From contig OX235271.1 in assembly GCA_944472155.2 (NCBI GenBank), forward strand, positions 91,835,256-91,899,255: a stretch of DNA of 64,000 bases, given 5' to 3'. A program made the translations under genes and the position numbers. The number at the start of each line of letters is the position of its first letter. Positions within the stretch are counted from its first letter, which is position 1. The DNA comes from Trichobilharzia szidati. Taxonomy: Eukaryota > Platyhelminthes > Trematoda > Strigeidida > Schistosomatidae. Positions 33,675-46,300 of this stretch are shown here, piece after piece. The notes beneath the pieces were generated by a model. It made no database searches, was not told where the DNA came from, and worked only from the letters and a program-made list of their open reading frames with translations.

Positions 33675-36600
33675 GTGAGTTTTTTCTAAAAAACATTTCT
33701 TCTTACTGTAATTCTTAAAGATGGGCGGAATGTTGCTCATAAATCTGACAGGTATTTATTCTAGCACCATCTACCTCAACCGACAAAACTGATTTTTCTT
33801 TTCACAGTCTAAATATAGAGGCGTTAACTTGGGAAACGTTAGGCCTGTTTTCGTTCATAACGTTTTTGACTTGGTCCTCTAGAAACTTCAAGATTGAGTA
33901 CAAATTCGTATACTGTATTGTAAATTACACTCACCGTATATTGTGAAGTAAAACCCTTTGACTGGTAAGACCTTAATAGAAAAAGGGGTTTTAACTTGCG
34001 ACTTTTTGATCTATAGTTAAGTAACTGAACATATAAGCTATAGCTTCGCATAATAAATGACACTAGTTGGCGTAGTTAGATTATAGGTAAAGATGTTCTC
34101 TCACAGACTTGATATAGATTTCATCCCTTATTTTCGGGTACACGCAATCTAATGTAATTTCTTCCAGTCATTTGGTATGCATAGGTATAAAGTGCTGCGT
34201 ATAATATAGATGAAGCATGCATTACTAGTGACGTTTCGCAGTGTTTTACTCACAAGTCCCTATTGTCCAATTTCGCATCGAATTGTGAAGATTGAAGGTG
34301 GCAAGCTTCAATGAAACACGTTCAGTCAGAATAGTTGTATTCATAACGTCCTATAGGCCGGCTTTCTGGAAGCAGCTATTTAGCAACTAAAAACTGTACA
34401 GATGGACAAATTCGGAACAATGTCGAAAAGCTGATAATTATAAAGGAAATAACTAACTTAAAGATCACAGAAGTAAAATAAGACATCTTTTGGGGGGAAT
34501 AACAACAAAAACATAATGAAATGAATCACTGGATATGTCATTCATGAATTGGGATAAGATGACAATCGTTTTCCACCGAGTTATACCCTCTTAGTGTATC
34601 AGCTTTGGTAGCTAGAAAGCGTTGTCCTATAGCCTAAACATCGTTCATTGTTTGCCCACTGTAAGGTGGTGGTGCTCAGTCTATTAAGAGAGATTAGTTC
34701 TGTTGTGGTAGTAACTGTTTTTGCATTTTGACTCCTTAGGTCTCTCTCTCTCTCTGGATTCAACATAGAACTTGGCACCGAAATGCAGCAGTTCGAGTTG
34801 CCACGTTCCAAATAGCACACAAAGGTAGACAAGAAGATGAGTGGAGCGAATCAATAGAGTTTTGACAAGTATAAGAGTGAAACAGAATGAGTAATGGTAG
34901 AAAGGAATATGAAAGAATTCAGAGACTGAATACATCTGCGTAAGCCATTGAAAACGATTTTGAGCCATGTCACCTATTGTCTCCAGCCATTGATTCTTAG
35001 AGTCCCGAGGGCCTCAACCCGGAAGTCTGCATCTCCCTACCTGACTCAGTTTAACTGTCAAGGACTTCATGGATTGATGCCACCACTTACTCTTTTCCAA
35101 CCTGCACCTATATCAGCTAATAATGCCCGTCGGGGGAGTCGATGGGAGAGGTCGTTCCGCATATCTCGAGATGTTTTGAAGTTTTGCTCAGTATCTAAGT
35201 AAATGACAGTGATACTGAAGCTTTCGTGCTTTTTCTACTTTTAAAAGGGATACGAAGTGTCGAGCACTATTTTGAATATACTATATAAGAATACTTATAT
35301 TTCTCTGGTTATTCCAAAACTATTTTTTCTCTATATTCGCTATGACGGAGTGTTACTGGGTACTCGACTTTGCCTAATTTGACTAGAATGCACCTCCAGA
35401 CACAACACTGTGACCAGCTGATCATCTGAAAATATGTCGGATATTGAGACAGATATAAAAGACTGGGAAAGATAACGACGACCGGCAACAACAACATCGA
35501 CAACTTTTATTACACAGAACACATGGTATGTCATATTCACGAAACCTCAGGAGTTTAAGCCATAAATGAACGAATAAAAATCTATCCAATCAGGTTGTCA
35601 TGTCACCTCATGCATAAATCATGACTTCACAGCTAAAAAAGAAGCTTGTCCGTGCTAATAATTTTCTTAAATTATTTCTTACTGTATGAAGCAATTCATG
35701 TTTCTCACTGCCCCACGAAGTTTACTTTTAAATAAACAGCCTATATATCATACTGCTTCACTACTTGATTTGCAGAATTTTCGGGTAGTTGCACTGTAAT
35801 GAACTAAAATATTATGTATTATTTAGCAACAGCTCACACTGACTGTTAACGTATTTTTTTCTATGAATGTATTTTATACCAGCTTATGTTTTGGGTTTAG
35901 GTAAAACCTTTTATTATTCTCATTGAGTCTGCTTCGACTCCTGATCCACCCAAATTACAGCTTAAACAGCTGTTTGCTTTACTTGGTTCTAAAGTGAAAT
36001 TTATTCAGTCGGGGCGTTCCGCTGACAACGCGATGGTAAGAGTTGTTTATATTCTTTTACTTGACCGGTATCTTTTTTCTAGCCTGTCTGTAGTCACAGT
36101 GCTTAATTCTTTGTTATATCCAAATATAATGCACTTAAAATCATCCTTTTCCTTGATATCACAAGTTCATTATTTTGTAATTTCTTAAAATAGTTAAGTC
36201 CTTGTGAATGGCTAGTGATTTCATTGAAAGGTGTTCAGTCAAGTCAGTATTACTCAACAGCCATTTACAATTTCATGCACTTGGCAATGAGCCACACCTA
36301 TTGTGCGAGTGCTGATAATTCTCTCCAGGACTGCCTAAACCCTCAGTGCGTGGAGTGGGATTCGAACCAGTGACGTAGAGGCTAGAAATCGAGCACCTAG
36401 ACCAATAAGCCACAGCTCCTCATTGAAATGAATAACAACTTAGTAAAAATTGATATTTATTTGGTTCAGTTCCCTTCGACTGCTTACAATAACTAATATG
36501 AATATTCTGGAAATGCCGTAATGATTAAGCGTACCTCAGTAAACTAAGAAGGTCGCATAGTTTAAGTTGTTCCTTGTATTTAGGTTTTGCTTAGCGAACG

Positions 36601-37345
36601 CTCTCGTATCGTCTTCGTCATTGTAATTAGCGCTTCACTAAAAAGTGAAGTGTCTTGACTGTGTGAATGGACATCTAGAACATTTCGCTCAACCTTTTGT
36701 CAACCAAATCGATCATTCTGTGTGACTATGTCTTAAATCTGAATTTTCAGCAGTTTTGTGGAAACCAAGATTGAATTGTTTTTCAATCGTGTTGAAGATT
36801 TCTAGGCATCAACCTATAGTAACGTCATTTCACAACTCGACTATATTAGGTATTGTTTTTTTAAATTTTATGTTCATAATATAATTATTTCATCAGTGGT
36901 TTAAGCCAAAGTAAAATTCCTTAGTTGCGGAAAAATGAGAGGAATCATCATCTATGCAGTAAGGCAATATCTTTGTACTTTAAGCAAGGGGAAATTATTT
37001 ACTTCTGTTCCAAGGATCTTTTATTGATGACTTCGCTACTCATCCCGTCTTCGAATGTTCGTTTCGTGACAAGATAATTAACGAAACTGTAAACCCTTTC
37101 TGAGGAGATTCGATCACACTAATGTTGACTTTTCATAATTACACAGTTAATTGCAACTTTAAGATATTTTCATATTCAAAGCCTGTCACTGTGTTTTATT
37201 GTTTTTATCTCCTCTTATATCAGCCTATCATGTACACTGCAACGGTAGGTATTGTTGGTCGACAGTATGTTGGGAATGCAACCACTAAACCAGGTGCTGA
37301 GCAAGAGGCATGTATCGGAGCACTAGCGGTGAGTTCAGTAAATTA

Positions 37346-37387
<42 letters not shown>

Positions 37388-40300
37388 GGCTTTATTCCAA
37401 ACAGTATTTTCGATATAATGTGGAATTTCCAACATGTAACACAATATTGCATTTAGATTTCTCTTTACATTACATAGTACAGAGGGAAATAATAAACACG
37501 GCATCTCCTTTGATAATATTGGTTAATAAGAGTATGAATATAAATTTAAAATTTAAGTGGAATTATTAATAACGATATATTAATGAGAGAAGGAATAGAA
37601 AGGACTGGTTACTCAGTGTTTTGCAGTAATTAAGTAATGCCATGTCGTACACTTTTCTGATCCCATAAAATGCGTGCCAAACAAAGTATTGTGGAATTTG
37701 TATTGACTGACTGGCTGGTTTCAACGTAAAACTTTGCACAGATATGCAGCAGTTCGAGTTGCCACACTTCATGCAACACAAAGAAAAAGAAGAGAGTAAA
37801 GAGCGATTCAAAAGAGATATCAATAAACAAAAGTCTAAGGCAAAAAGAATAGTTATATGGAGGAACAGTAGATTTTTATTGGATATTATAAATCACAAAG
37901 GGTGAATGCGTCTATGCCATTGAGAATAATTATTAGCCATATCACCAATTATCTCCAGCCATTGGCTTTTACCATCTCAAAGACCCTAACCAGGAAGTCT
38001 ACACCTTTCTACGTGGCTTAAACTAGCCGTTTTTGAATACATTAACTGATGTCATTTTTTAGTCTGACCACCACCGCTAGATCTTTTCCAACTTGATCCT
38101 ATGTTAGGTAACGTTGCCCGTCGAGGAAGGCAATAACTAGGGGTGCATGCGTAATACATGGCCTAACCATCTCAATCTGTGTAACTTCACAACCTCGTCG
38201 ATTGATTTCCCCTCCTTTCCTAGCATTCGACCGATGCCTAGCCTCTACATTGCTCACTTTATTATACCGCTTAACACAGGAGATAGAACACAGGTAGCTA
38301 TGATCAAAGGCAGCTAGCCAGGCTTTTCATACCTTCCACTCTCAATGGCCAGGTCTCACAGCCATAAAGGAAGACGGAGCGGACTGATGAGCAGTACACA
38401 CGCTCTTCGGTCGATAGTCGGATATCACGTCTACGCCAGAGACGGTGTAATCTGGCAAATGCGAAATTAGCCTTCTGTATTCGTGCTGAAATTTCGTCAG
38501 CGATCAACCCGCTGACAGTGGCCGATGCAACTCCCCGAATAAGTGAAGTGAAAAACACACTCCACCACTTCACTCCCTGTCTTTAAGCTAGGAGCAAGTC
38601 GATGTAACCAGTCACTCCTGTAGCCTCATTTCACATTTGACGGGAGCGAATTGCATGCCGAACATTCGAGGACTTCTGCTCAAAGTGTTCAGAAGACTCT
38701 GCATTTTGTCAGCGTCTTCACCCAGAAGGGAGAACCATATCATCTGCATATTCTAAGTCAACGAGACTATTATTTCCTGGTAACAACTCAATGCCTGAGT
38801 CACTGAAGTCATTTAGGGTTAAGTCCATTAGTACAACTATGATGAAATTAAACAGAAATGGGGATAGTGGGAATCCCTGAAGGACACCACTGGTTGTCAT
38901 CACAGTTGTCAGATGACAACTCCCCGTAGGCTCCCACCTGTCTGAGTGCATGAGTGCGAGTAGAGTGCCTTGACCAATGCAATGCATTTTTTCGGCATTC
39001 CCTTCACAGAAAAACATCGCCATAGTACCTCTCAGTCGACGGTATCGAATGCCGCTTTCAAGTCAAAAATATGACAATTGCTAGATTCCTGCAAGTATGC
39101 CTATGTTCCAGAATCTGTCAAAGGGTGAAGATATGATGAGTACACTCTCTTCCTTTTCTAAAGCCTGACTTGTTCTGTCGTGTTTGTTTCTCCCGAGCAC
39201 AACTTACTCTACGCATGATTATTGAGCCTAGAACATTAGATACCATTTAGTCAAACTAATCCCTCTGTGATTATCACAGGAAGACTTGTCTCCCTTTTTG
39301 TATACGGGGATAATCAATAACTTACACCAACCCAATGGGACTTCCTCTGATTCCCAGACTCTTCCTAGGACCTCAGTTAACACAGACAGTAAACTGTCTT
39401 CACCGTCCTTAAACATTTCTGGAGTCATAACGTCAGGTCCCGCTGCTTTGACCTGTTTCAGATTACAGACAGCTTTTTTAACCTTATTTAGGGAGGGAGG
39501 ACCTGTTTTATATCTCATTCAGGGATGTGTTAGATGCTGGGTAAGTTGAGTGTGGCTGTATATCAATTAAATTGCTACTCAAAGTGTTCTTTCCAGCGTT
39601 CCAGTCGTCTACCCTGAGAGCTAATTATGGTGCCATTTTCTCAGAGATTGTTTGCCACCTGTTTCTCTGATAAGCCTAAATAGCTGTCTGGTGTTACTTA
39701 TTGCTGATGTCTTTTCGATCTCTTCCGCTTTTGTCCCGAAGACTTCTTGTTAGTTTGCGTTTAAGTAGCTTTCGCTCCTCATCATGTTCGGAGCTCACCA
39801 GAATCAGTCTTTTTGCGTTAATCAGTTCGGATGAAGTGGTAGAAATCCACTAGTGCTTACTAACTTTTGGTTTTAGGTTATTAACAGCCTCTACACCTGT
39901 GTCTACTGCTAACCATATATTGTGCCAGGCTTCTTCAGGAAGAGTCTTGCTGTCGATCTCAGATACGCTTTTAGTTATTTCCCCCTTAAATAGGGATTCA
40001 GTGTCCTGATCTATTTGGATGCGTAACTGCTTCGCTGCAAGCTTTTTTTATGTTGGAGCTTTTATACTTAGTTATCCGAGTATGTAGTCTTCTATATATA
40101 CTTCCTACTTGATGTTATACAAGGAGAGAGTTGTATATAGAGAGAATATTCAGAGTCCGACAAGATGATATTTGCTAATTTCTTACATAAGTTCAAGTGT
40201 CTATCTACAATAGTATTAACAAGCTGGTTTAGCGACACCCCACTAGCCCTATTGACAGCTTTCAGTACCCTATGTAGTGTAACAAAGTCTTTCTTAATTA

Positions 40301-43300
40301 GCCCAAGAAAGTTAAGGGGCAGCAGTAAAGAAGAATAGATAGAATACAAGAATTAACAAACTTACAGGGTGGAGACTGAGTGATACCAGATTGTCTTAAC
40401 TTCTGTAAGTAGAAAGTTAAGAAATATCTTTCTAGCAACTAAATGATATGGGAACACCAGAAAAGATTAGAAAAAATACACAGTCCAAGGTATTTAACAT
40501 TCGACTTAATTTCGACTTCAATACCATTTGTAATCACTAGAACGAACTAGTTCATGTAAATCGAACTTGCATCTGAAAGTGAAATTAACAACCTCACATT
40601 TAGAGGGATTTAGCTTAAGACCATTTGAAAAGGTCCACTGACTAGTTTCTGATAAAAAGTTGTTCTTTTTGGAACAATCTGATTAAGAGCTAACCGACAA
40701 TAGAAACAGTCAAAACAAAATTGGCTACTTCAGAGTGAGGCAAGTCGTGTCAGAAGAAAGCAAATAGAAAAGTAGGAGTACCAGCACCTTGAGGATTACC
40801 GACTCGAGTAAGTAAAGCAGTGGAAGACTTCCCAACTAACAGAGTAAACTGTTTCTTATCAGTAAAGTAAGAGTGCAACCATTTATTAATCGAGTACCCC
40901 GTTTGTGTCGCAGCAAGCTTGTTTAACAAACTGATCTAGGTACAAAATTGAAGGCAGATGTGTGTAATCAAGGAAGGTACACCGAACATATTTGGCACCT
41001 CTGTCTAAACTAGTGACAATATTGTGATGTAAGACAATAGTGACATCTAAAATACACCTACCGTGTTTATAAGCATATATATATATATAATTGCAGTAGT
41101 GTCTGTGTGTCGATCAACCGTGTGACTTTCAGGTAGATGAAGCTATCTGTTTTGTTTTTCTTAGTTTCCCTACTCTTTTGTGTGGGTTACCCGTCCCAGA
41201 TTTGAATCTTAAAATCACTATTTTACACACACACACACAAGGGAATAATAATAGTAAGGTACTTGCCAGTTGTCAGTAACTCAACACTGTTCACCAGCAT
41301 CTTACTGCCTATCAGGTTATTCTTACTCATCGAAGTAGATTTATCTTGGTTTATTTTTGCTTCTTGTAGTCTAACTTATACACTCTTGATTTCAGTAATT
41401 TTTAAAGAAGATATGGAAATCCTTTTCAGCGTATATCAACAAGAATAGCCTATAAAATGGTTAAGTGCTTATAAGCCAAGTAATTGATTTAATCAATATG
41501 TTAAATAAAAAATGTTTGAATTAAGATGTCATTAGAACATTAACAACTACTCACTAGTAGTATAGTTAGATAATGGATAATTTTTACAGGATATTTATGT
41601 AAGTAGATAATATGCTATCTAATTTGTGGATTAGAATATATGTATTTTTCCCAATTGAACCGTTTTGATCGTTTCTGAACACTTTGAAAACTCTCGTTAT
41701 TGGGTTGAGAAAGTTCATAGTGTTATTAATTAGTTTGGTTAGTGTTAGTCATCATCGACTTCCATTGTGTGTGTGTGTGTGTGTGTGTGTGCGTGGGTAT
41801 ACCTCTCACTTTAAAACAAGGTATCAAGTTAGTTTTAAGACTCAGTAAAGTTAAATTACTATTTGATAGTAATTTTATGATTGTGGTTGGTTTTTATCTA
41901 CTGAAAAAGCATTACGATTGACTGAATTGCATTGTTTCACCGATAAGTTATTTATTACGACAATAATTCCAGTGTTGGTTTACAGGGATTTGACTGATTT
42001 CAAGGTTGATCCTGGATTGATATCAGTTAGACAACCATTAAAAACTATGAAGTACTGGACGGTTGTTTTGTTCTACTTTGGGAATCTTAAGCAGTACGTA
42101 CCCGTGATGCCACCGTGGATCGAACCCCATGGCCTTTGGTTTTCGAGGCGAGCTTGTTTGACCATTCAGACACTGAGTTAGAATCCAGTGGTCCATGAAC
42201 TCTAACTCCTGCCATTTCACGATTAATCATAAGATATTCTATCCCATTACTACATCTGCTGATCTACTTGGCTTACTTAGCGTTTTGTCTTTTCTTAGCT
42301 TGGCGATGTTGTTAATTCAGCGGTAGTAACGCCTGAGAAAGATCTAATTAGAAACATAGTCTTCTATGTATGTTTTGCCGATACCTTCGGAATTGGATGC
42401 AACTTCCTCTCATTTAGGTGGCTATACGTATGTGTATATAATAAAATGGTCCTTTACTGTAATCAAATTTCTTTTTGACTATGGTTGCAGGTATCTAAAT
42501 GGCACACACAAGTAGTAATTTAACTGATACTTTTCTAATATTAAAGATAAATAATTTTCATGGTAATTCTATTGTTCTTGTTGAAAAATTTAGGCTCTAC
42601 GCCGGTCTCTGTTATCCTTCATCAAAAGACAGAAAACGAAGAAGGGAGTGGTTGATGATTCCAACATAAATATTTGTCAATACATCCATCCGGAGTCATC
42701 ATCATGGAGATTACATATTCTTGCCGGTTTGCATTTTATTTATCCGCGTTTTAAGGTAATGGACATATTCGTGATAGATTGTATAATTGTTCTTTCCATT
42801 TGGGTCTAGCTCAATTATTGATAGTTGATGTTTTTTAAAATTTTATTCTGAGAAATTTCTAATTTCTTTTCGTCTCAGTAACAGTATATCAAGCGTTACT
42901 TAACGGAAAATGTCTAAGTCCCACTCTGGTTTGTACTAAATCCTGTTTACTCACCATATATGTTCTTCCTCTCAGTACATACGCTACTCGCATATTGACC
43001 TTCAAAATTCAAAGCTGGTGAATGTTAATTCTAGTTAACTCTAAAATAATGGAGAAGATTTGTAGTTCAGATGGATGAAAAACAATTAGTTTGCAGTGGT
43101 TGCCTTTATTTTTAAATAATTTTCGTCTTCAAATCAATTTTAAACATGTGACTTGTCATTCATTTAGTTCTCATTCACCAACTGGACATACCAACCCGCT
43201 CCCCGGTCATTGTCAGTGTTCGCCTCGAGACACGTATATTGTACTCATCGCTTACAAACACTAAAGCGTTATCCACTAGGAGCATCAACATCTAGCTGAT

Positions 43301-46300
43301 GGGTGCCAAATAGGAAGAAACGCGCATCATGTGGATTCCGCTGCTGCCCACCAGCACAAAAGTTACTTCACGTTATTCATCTTGGTAATATCTGGGCATA
43401 TTCGTTCAAGGAACCCATACATCTCAAATAGGCTGGTCAGTTTGGTCTCAATATTTTAGAGGAAAATAACAACTAGGAATATACAGTTTTAAGAAGTTTT
43501 TTTTATGTTTAAGCATTCGCTGAAACTGCTTCCATTGGAATCACTTTCCCGGTGGTCTAGGTTACCATAGAGCCATCACGCTTTCTGAAGTACTTTTGTG
43601 GACTGTCCTAATTTAACGGTAGAGTTAAGATGGTTGCTCAGTCCTTTAATTACTGACCAAATGAATGTTATGAGTTGGAATATAGTGTTAGAATTTGTAA
43701 TAGATATGTAGATGTTTGGAAGCTTCCAGTTACAAAATAGCTGTTGAATTGATCATGCAAGCTGATTTCTTTTGTATAAGTCTTCAACCCACATCTAGTA
43801 ATATGTGTAGAGTTTCTCTCTGGATCTGTGGATCATTGGTTTAGGCGGTCGACTTCCATCCAATAGGTCACGAGCGTGAAACCCGCCCCATGTATGAGAT
43901 TCGGGCAACCTCACACATGAGGTGTGCCTCATTCCCAAGTCCATGAAATTGTGCCTGGTTGTAGTAGACCCTTACTTTCAGTTCATTTGGCCTTGGACGA
44001 TCAACAATTTAATGAATTATTCATGTTTTGCTGTATTTCTTCTTTCTGCTCTTTTAACTGTTTTATCGATCACTCACTTCTCATAATTAATCTTTTCACC
44101 TATTGACGAGGTGCACAGTCATTTCCATGTTTTCACACTTTGAGTTTTTTTCCGGTTATTATTATTATCTTTTATCATTTTCTACAGACTATCGTACTTG
44201 TAAATTCGTGTATTCCCTCATGGTTGAAACTGGTTTTTCAAAAATAATTTTGGTAGTTATTTCAATCATAGCTGCTCCTCAGGAGGAAACTCTAGTATTT
44301 CCCAGTGGCATTTTGAGGCTCTTGAAAGTAACTTCGCTAATCTTTTCTCAACTAGCAATTTAGTAGTGAAATTAAAATCACTGATAGAATCCAGTCTGCA
44401 TCAAGCGATGGACTAGACACATGAAAACATTTACCCCCTAGTGTCCAACCAAAGTATCCATTAAACTCCTGCAGAAGATCAATCACAAGCCCAAATACCT
44501 CAGTGATAACGTCTCTGACTGCAGCACTGGGTAAACCGGGTTCGAATCTCAGAAGGGACATGAGTTCCTTCAAGGTTGCAGATATGCCTTGCTGACTGAT
44601 GAGTGTCAACTAAGACGAAACCTAAGTCCAAGGCTTCCTGCCGATTATCTCCAACCATTTAACAGCAATCCAGAGTGCACCATAATGGTGAGCCATTTAG
44701 AATGGTGGCTACATTGTGAACCTGATTGAGAGAATTCAGCATGCACCAAACAGAGGACCAGACACATAACATTAGTTACTACCTCGTATGTCCAATCAAA
44801 GTATTTCTTAACATACACACTAATTATTTCTTATCTGATTTTGCTTATATATTCCGATGGAGATATTTCATTGATAAGATTTCATTTTAATCAGAAGTTA
44901 TCTTTGGAGAAGACGAATAACTCTTTTATGGTCAAAATCAGGAAACCAAGAAACATCTCCTCGCTCCTGATTATCAGACACGGTAACCATCGACACTGAA
45001 AACCTATTAACACCCAGCTATTTTCGTATATTCTTAGCTGGTTTACTCAGTTTTTTTCTAATTGCTTAGACCTTCCACTTTTTGATCATAAAATTTACTA
45101 CAACATACGATACGATTTCAATAACAATCACATCCTTATTTTTTGTTTAGAAGTCGTATACTTTATTCAATAATCACGGGCCTTACATTTTTTTGCAAAA
45201 GCAAGAGTCACTTATGCAAATTATTATAATGTGTGGTATGACTGGCTAACTGTTATATTTCCACGTATGCTTGAGTTTTTTCTCTATATGAAGCAGTCTT
45301 CTTCTTCTATATCGGTTTGTTTATAACATCTTTGGAGCGCTTATCACATCAAGGCAATCAAAATCCGCCTTATTTAACTTTGTAGTATGCTATTCTTTCA
45401 TTATTATTTGTAACAGAATCACTATCGTCATGAAAACAATGAGGAAAGACCGCATTCTTATGTGTGGTACACAAGGCGAAGTTGCTGTTAGTCACTCTTG
45501 ATATTAGAGCATAAAAATCAAGTTAAACAAACATTAATAAATTGTAATAAAATAAGTAACTTAGAAAAAAATCTTCCATCTCAATGCATTCGTCACCTCC
45601 AATAATCACACTGTTGAAATGGGATTGGATGAAGTTTCTGAATTACTCTTTAGTTATGGAGAGTGTAGTCACCGCTTATGATGTCACCAAGCTTGATGAC
45701 GAAACGTCCACGGTGAAGTACCAAATCCTTTGGAGCAAAGAATTTCTAAGGACGCGGTCGTTGTTTGAAAAAGCAGCAACAGTAGTAAAATGACAGTCAT
45801 CAGTTACTCAATACATAAGTGTAGATGATCCTTCACTCTTTTATAAAGGTTATCGAAATTTGGTAATTTAACTAAAAAGTTAGCGATTACGTTTTTGTTG
45901 CCTATGGTTTATTCAACAATTTCATTTCCCTGTTTACCAATAGGTCAAAAAGTTAACTGGTTGTGAACCGAATGGATATACCTGTACATGTGTGTTAGAT
46001 GGTTGGGAGTCTACTGAAAGTTTGTCGATGTCAGCAAAGAAGGCCCAAGATTCCGCTGCCCAAGCAATGCTTAATAAGTTAAATCATACTGAAAATAAAT
46101 GTTCTACAGTCCAGTCGTCTAATTGGAACTCAAATGCTGCATCTCAGTGCGTACACAAAAAGAATGTTAAGTCAGGCAAGGTATGCTATCTCATTTAGTC
46201 TTACATTTTTTAACTGAGGAGTTAAATTTTGGTTGTAGTGATTTAAAAAGACTAAAAGTGTAGCACCTTAAATAAATAATGACAATTTTGAGGGTTGCTA

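Larger units (their letters stand above)
42756..45943. other. Intron 4 of the Staufen-like gene
   Basis: This 3.2 kb intron contains a family C SINE (43830-43990) and a hammerhead-bearing SINE-like repeat (44400-44790). The frame at 45584-45793 has no splice support and no recognisable motif. Confidence 0.55.

Noticed and set aside
45584..45793. Exon of the Staufen-like gene between exons 4 and 5
   Set aside because: Exons 4 and 5 already join in phase 0 within dsRBD3; this frame has no acceptor/donor pair that fits and would break the domain.
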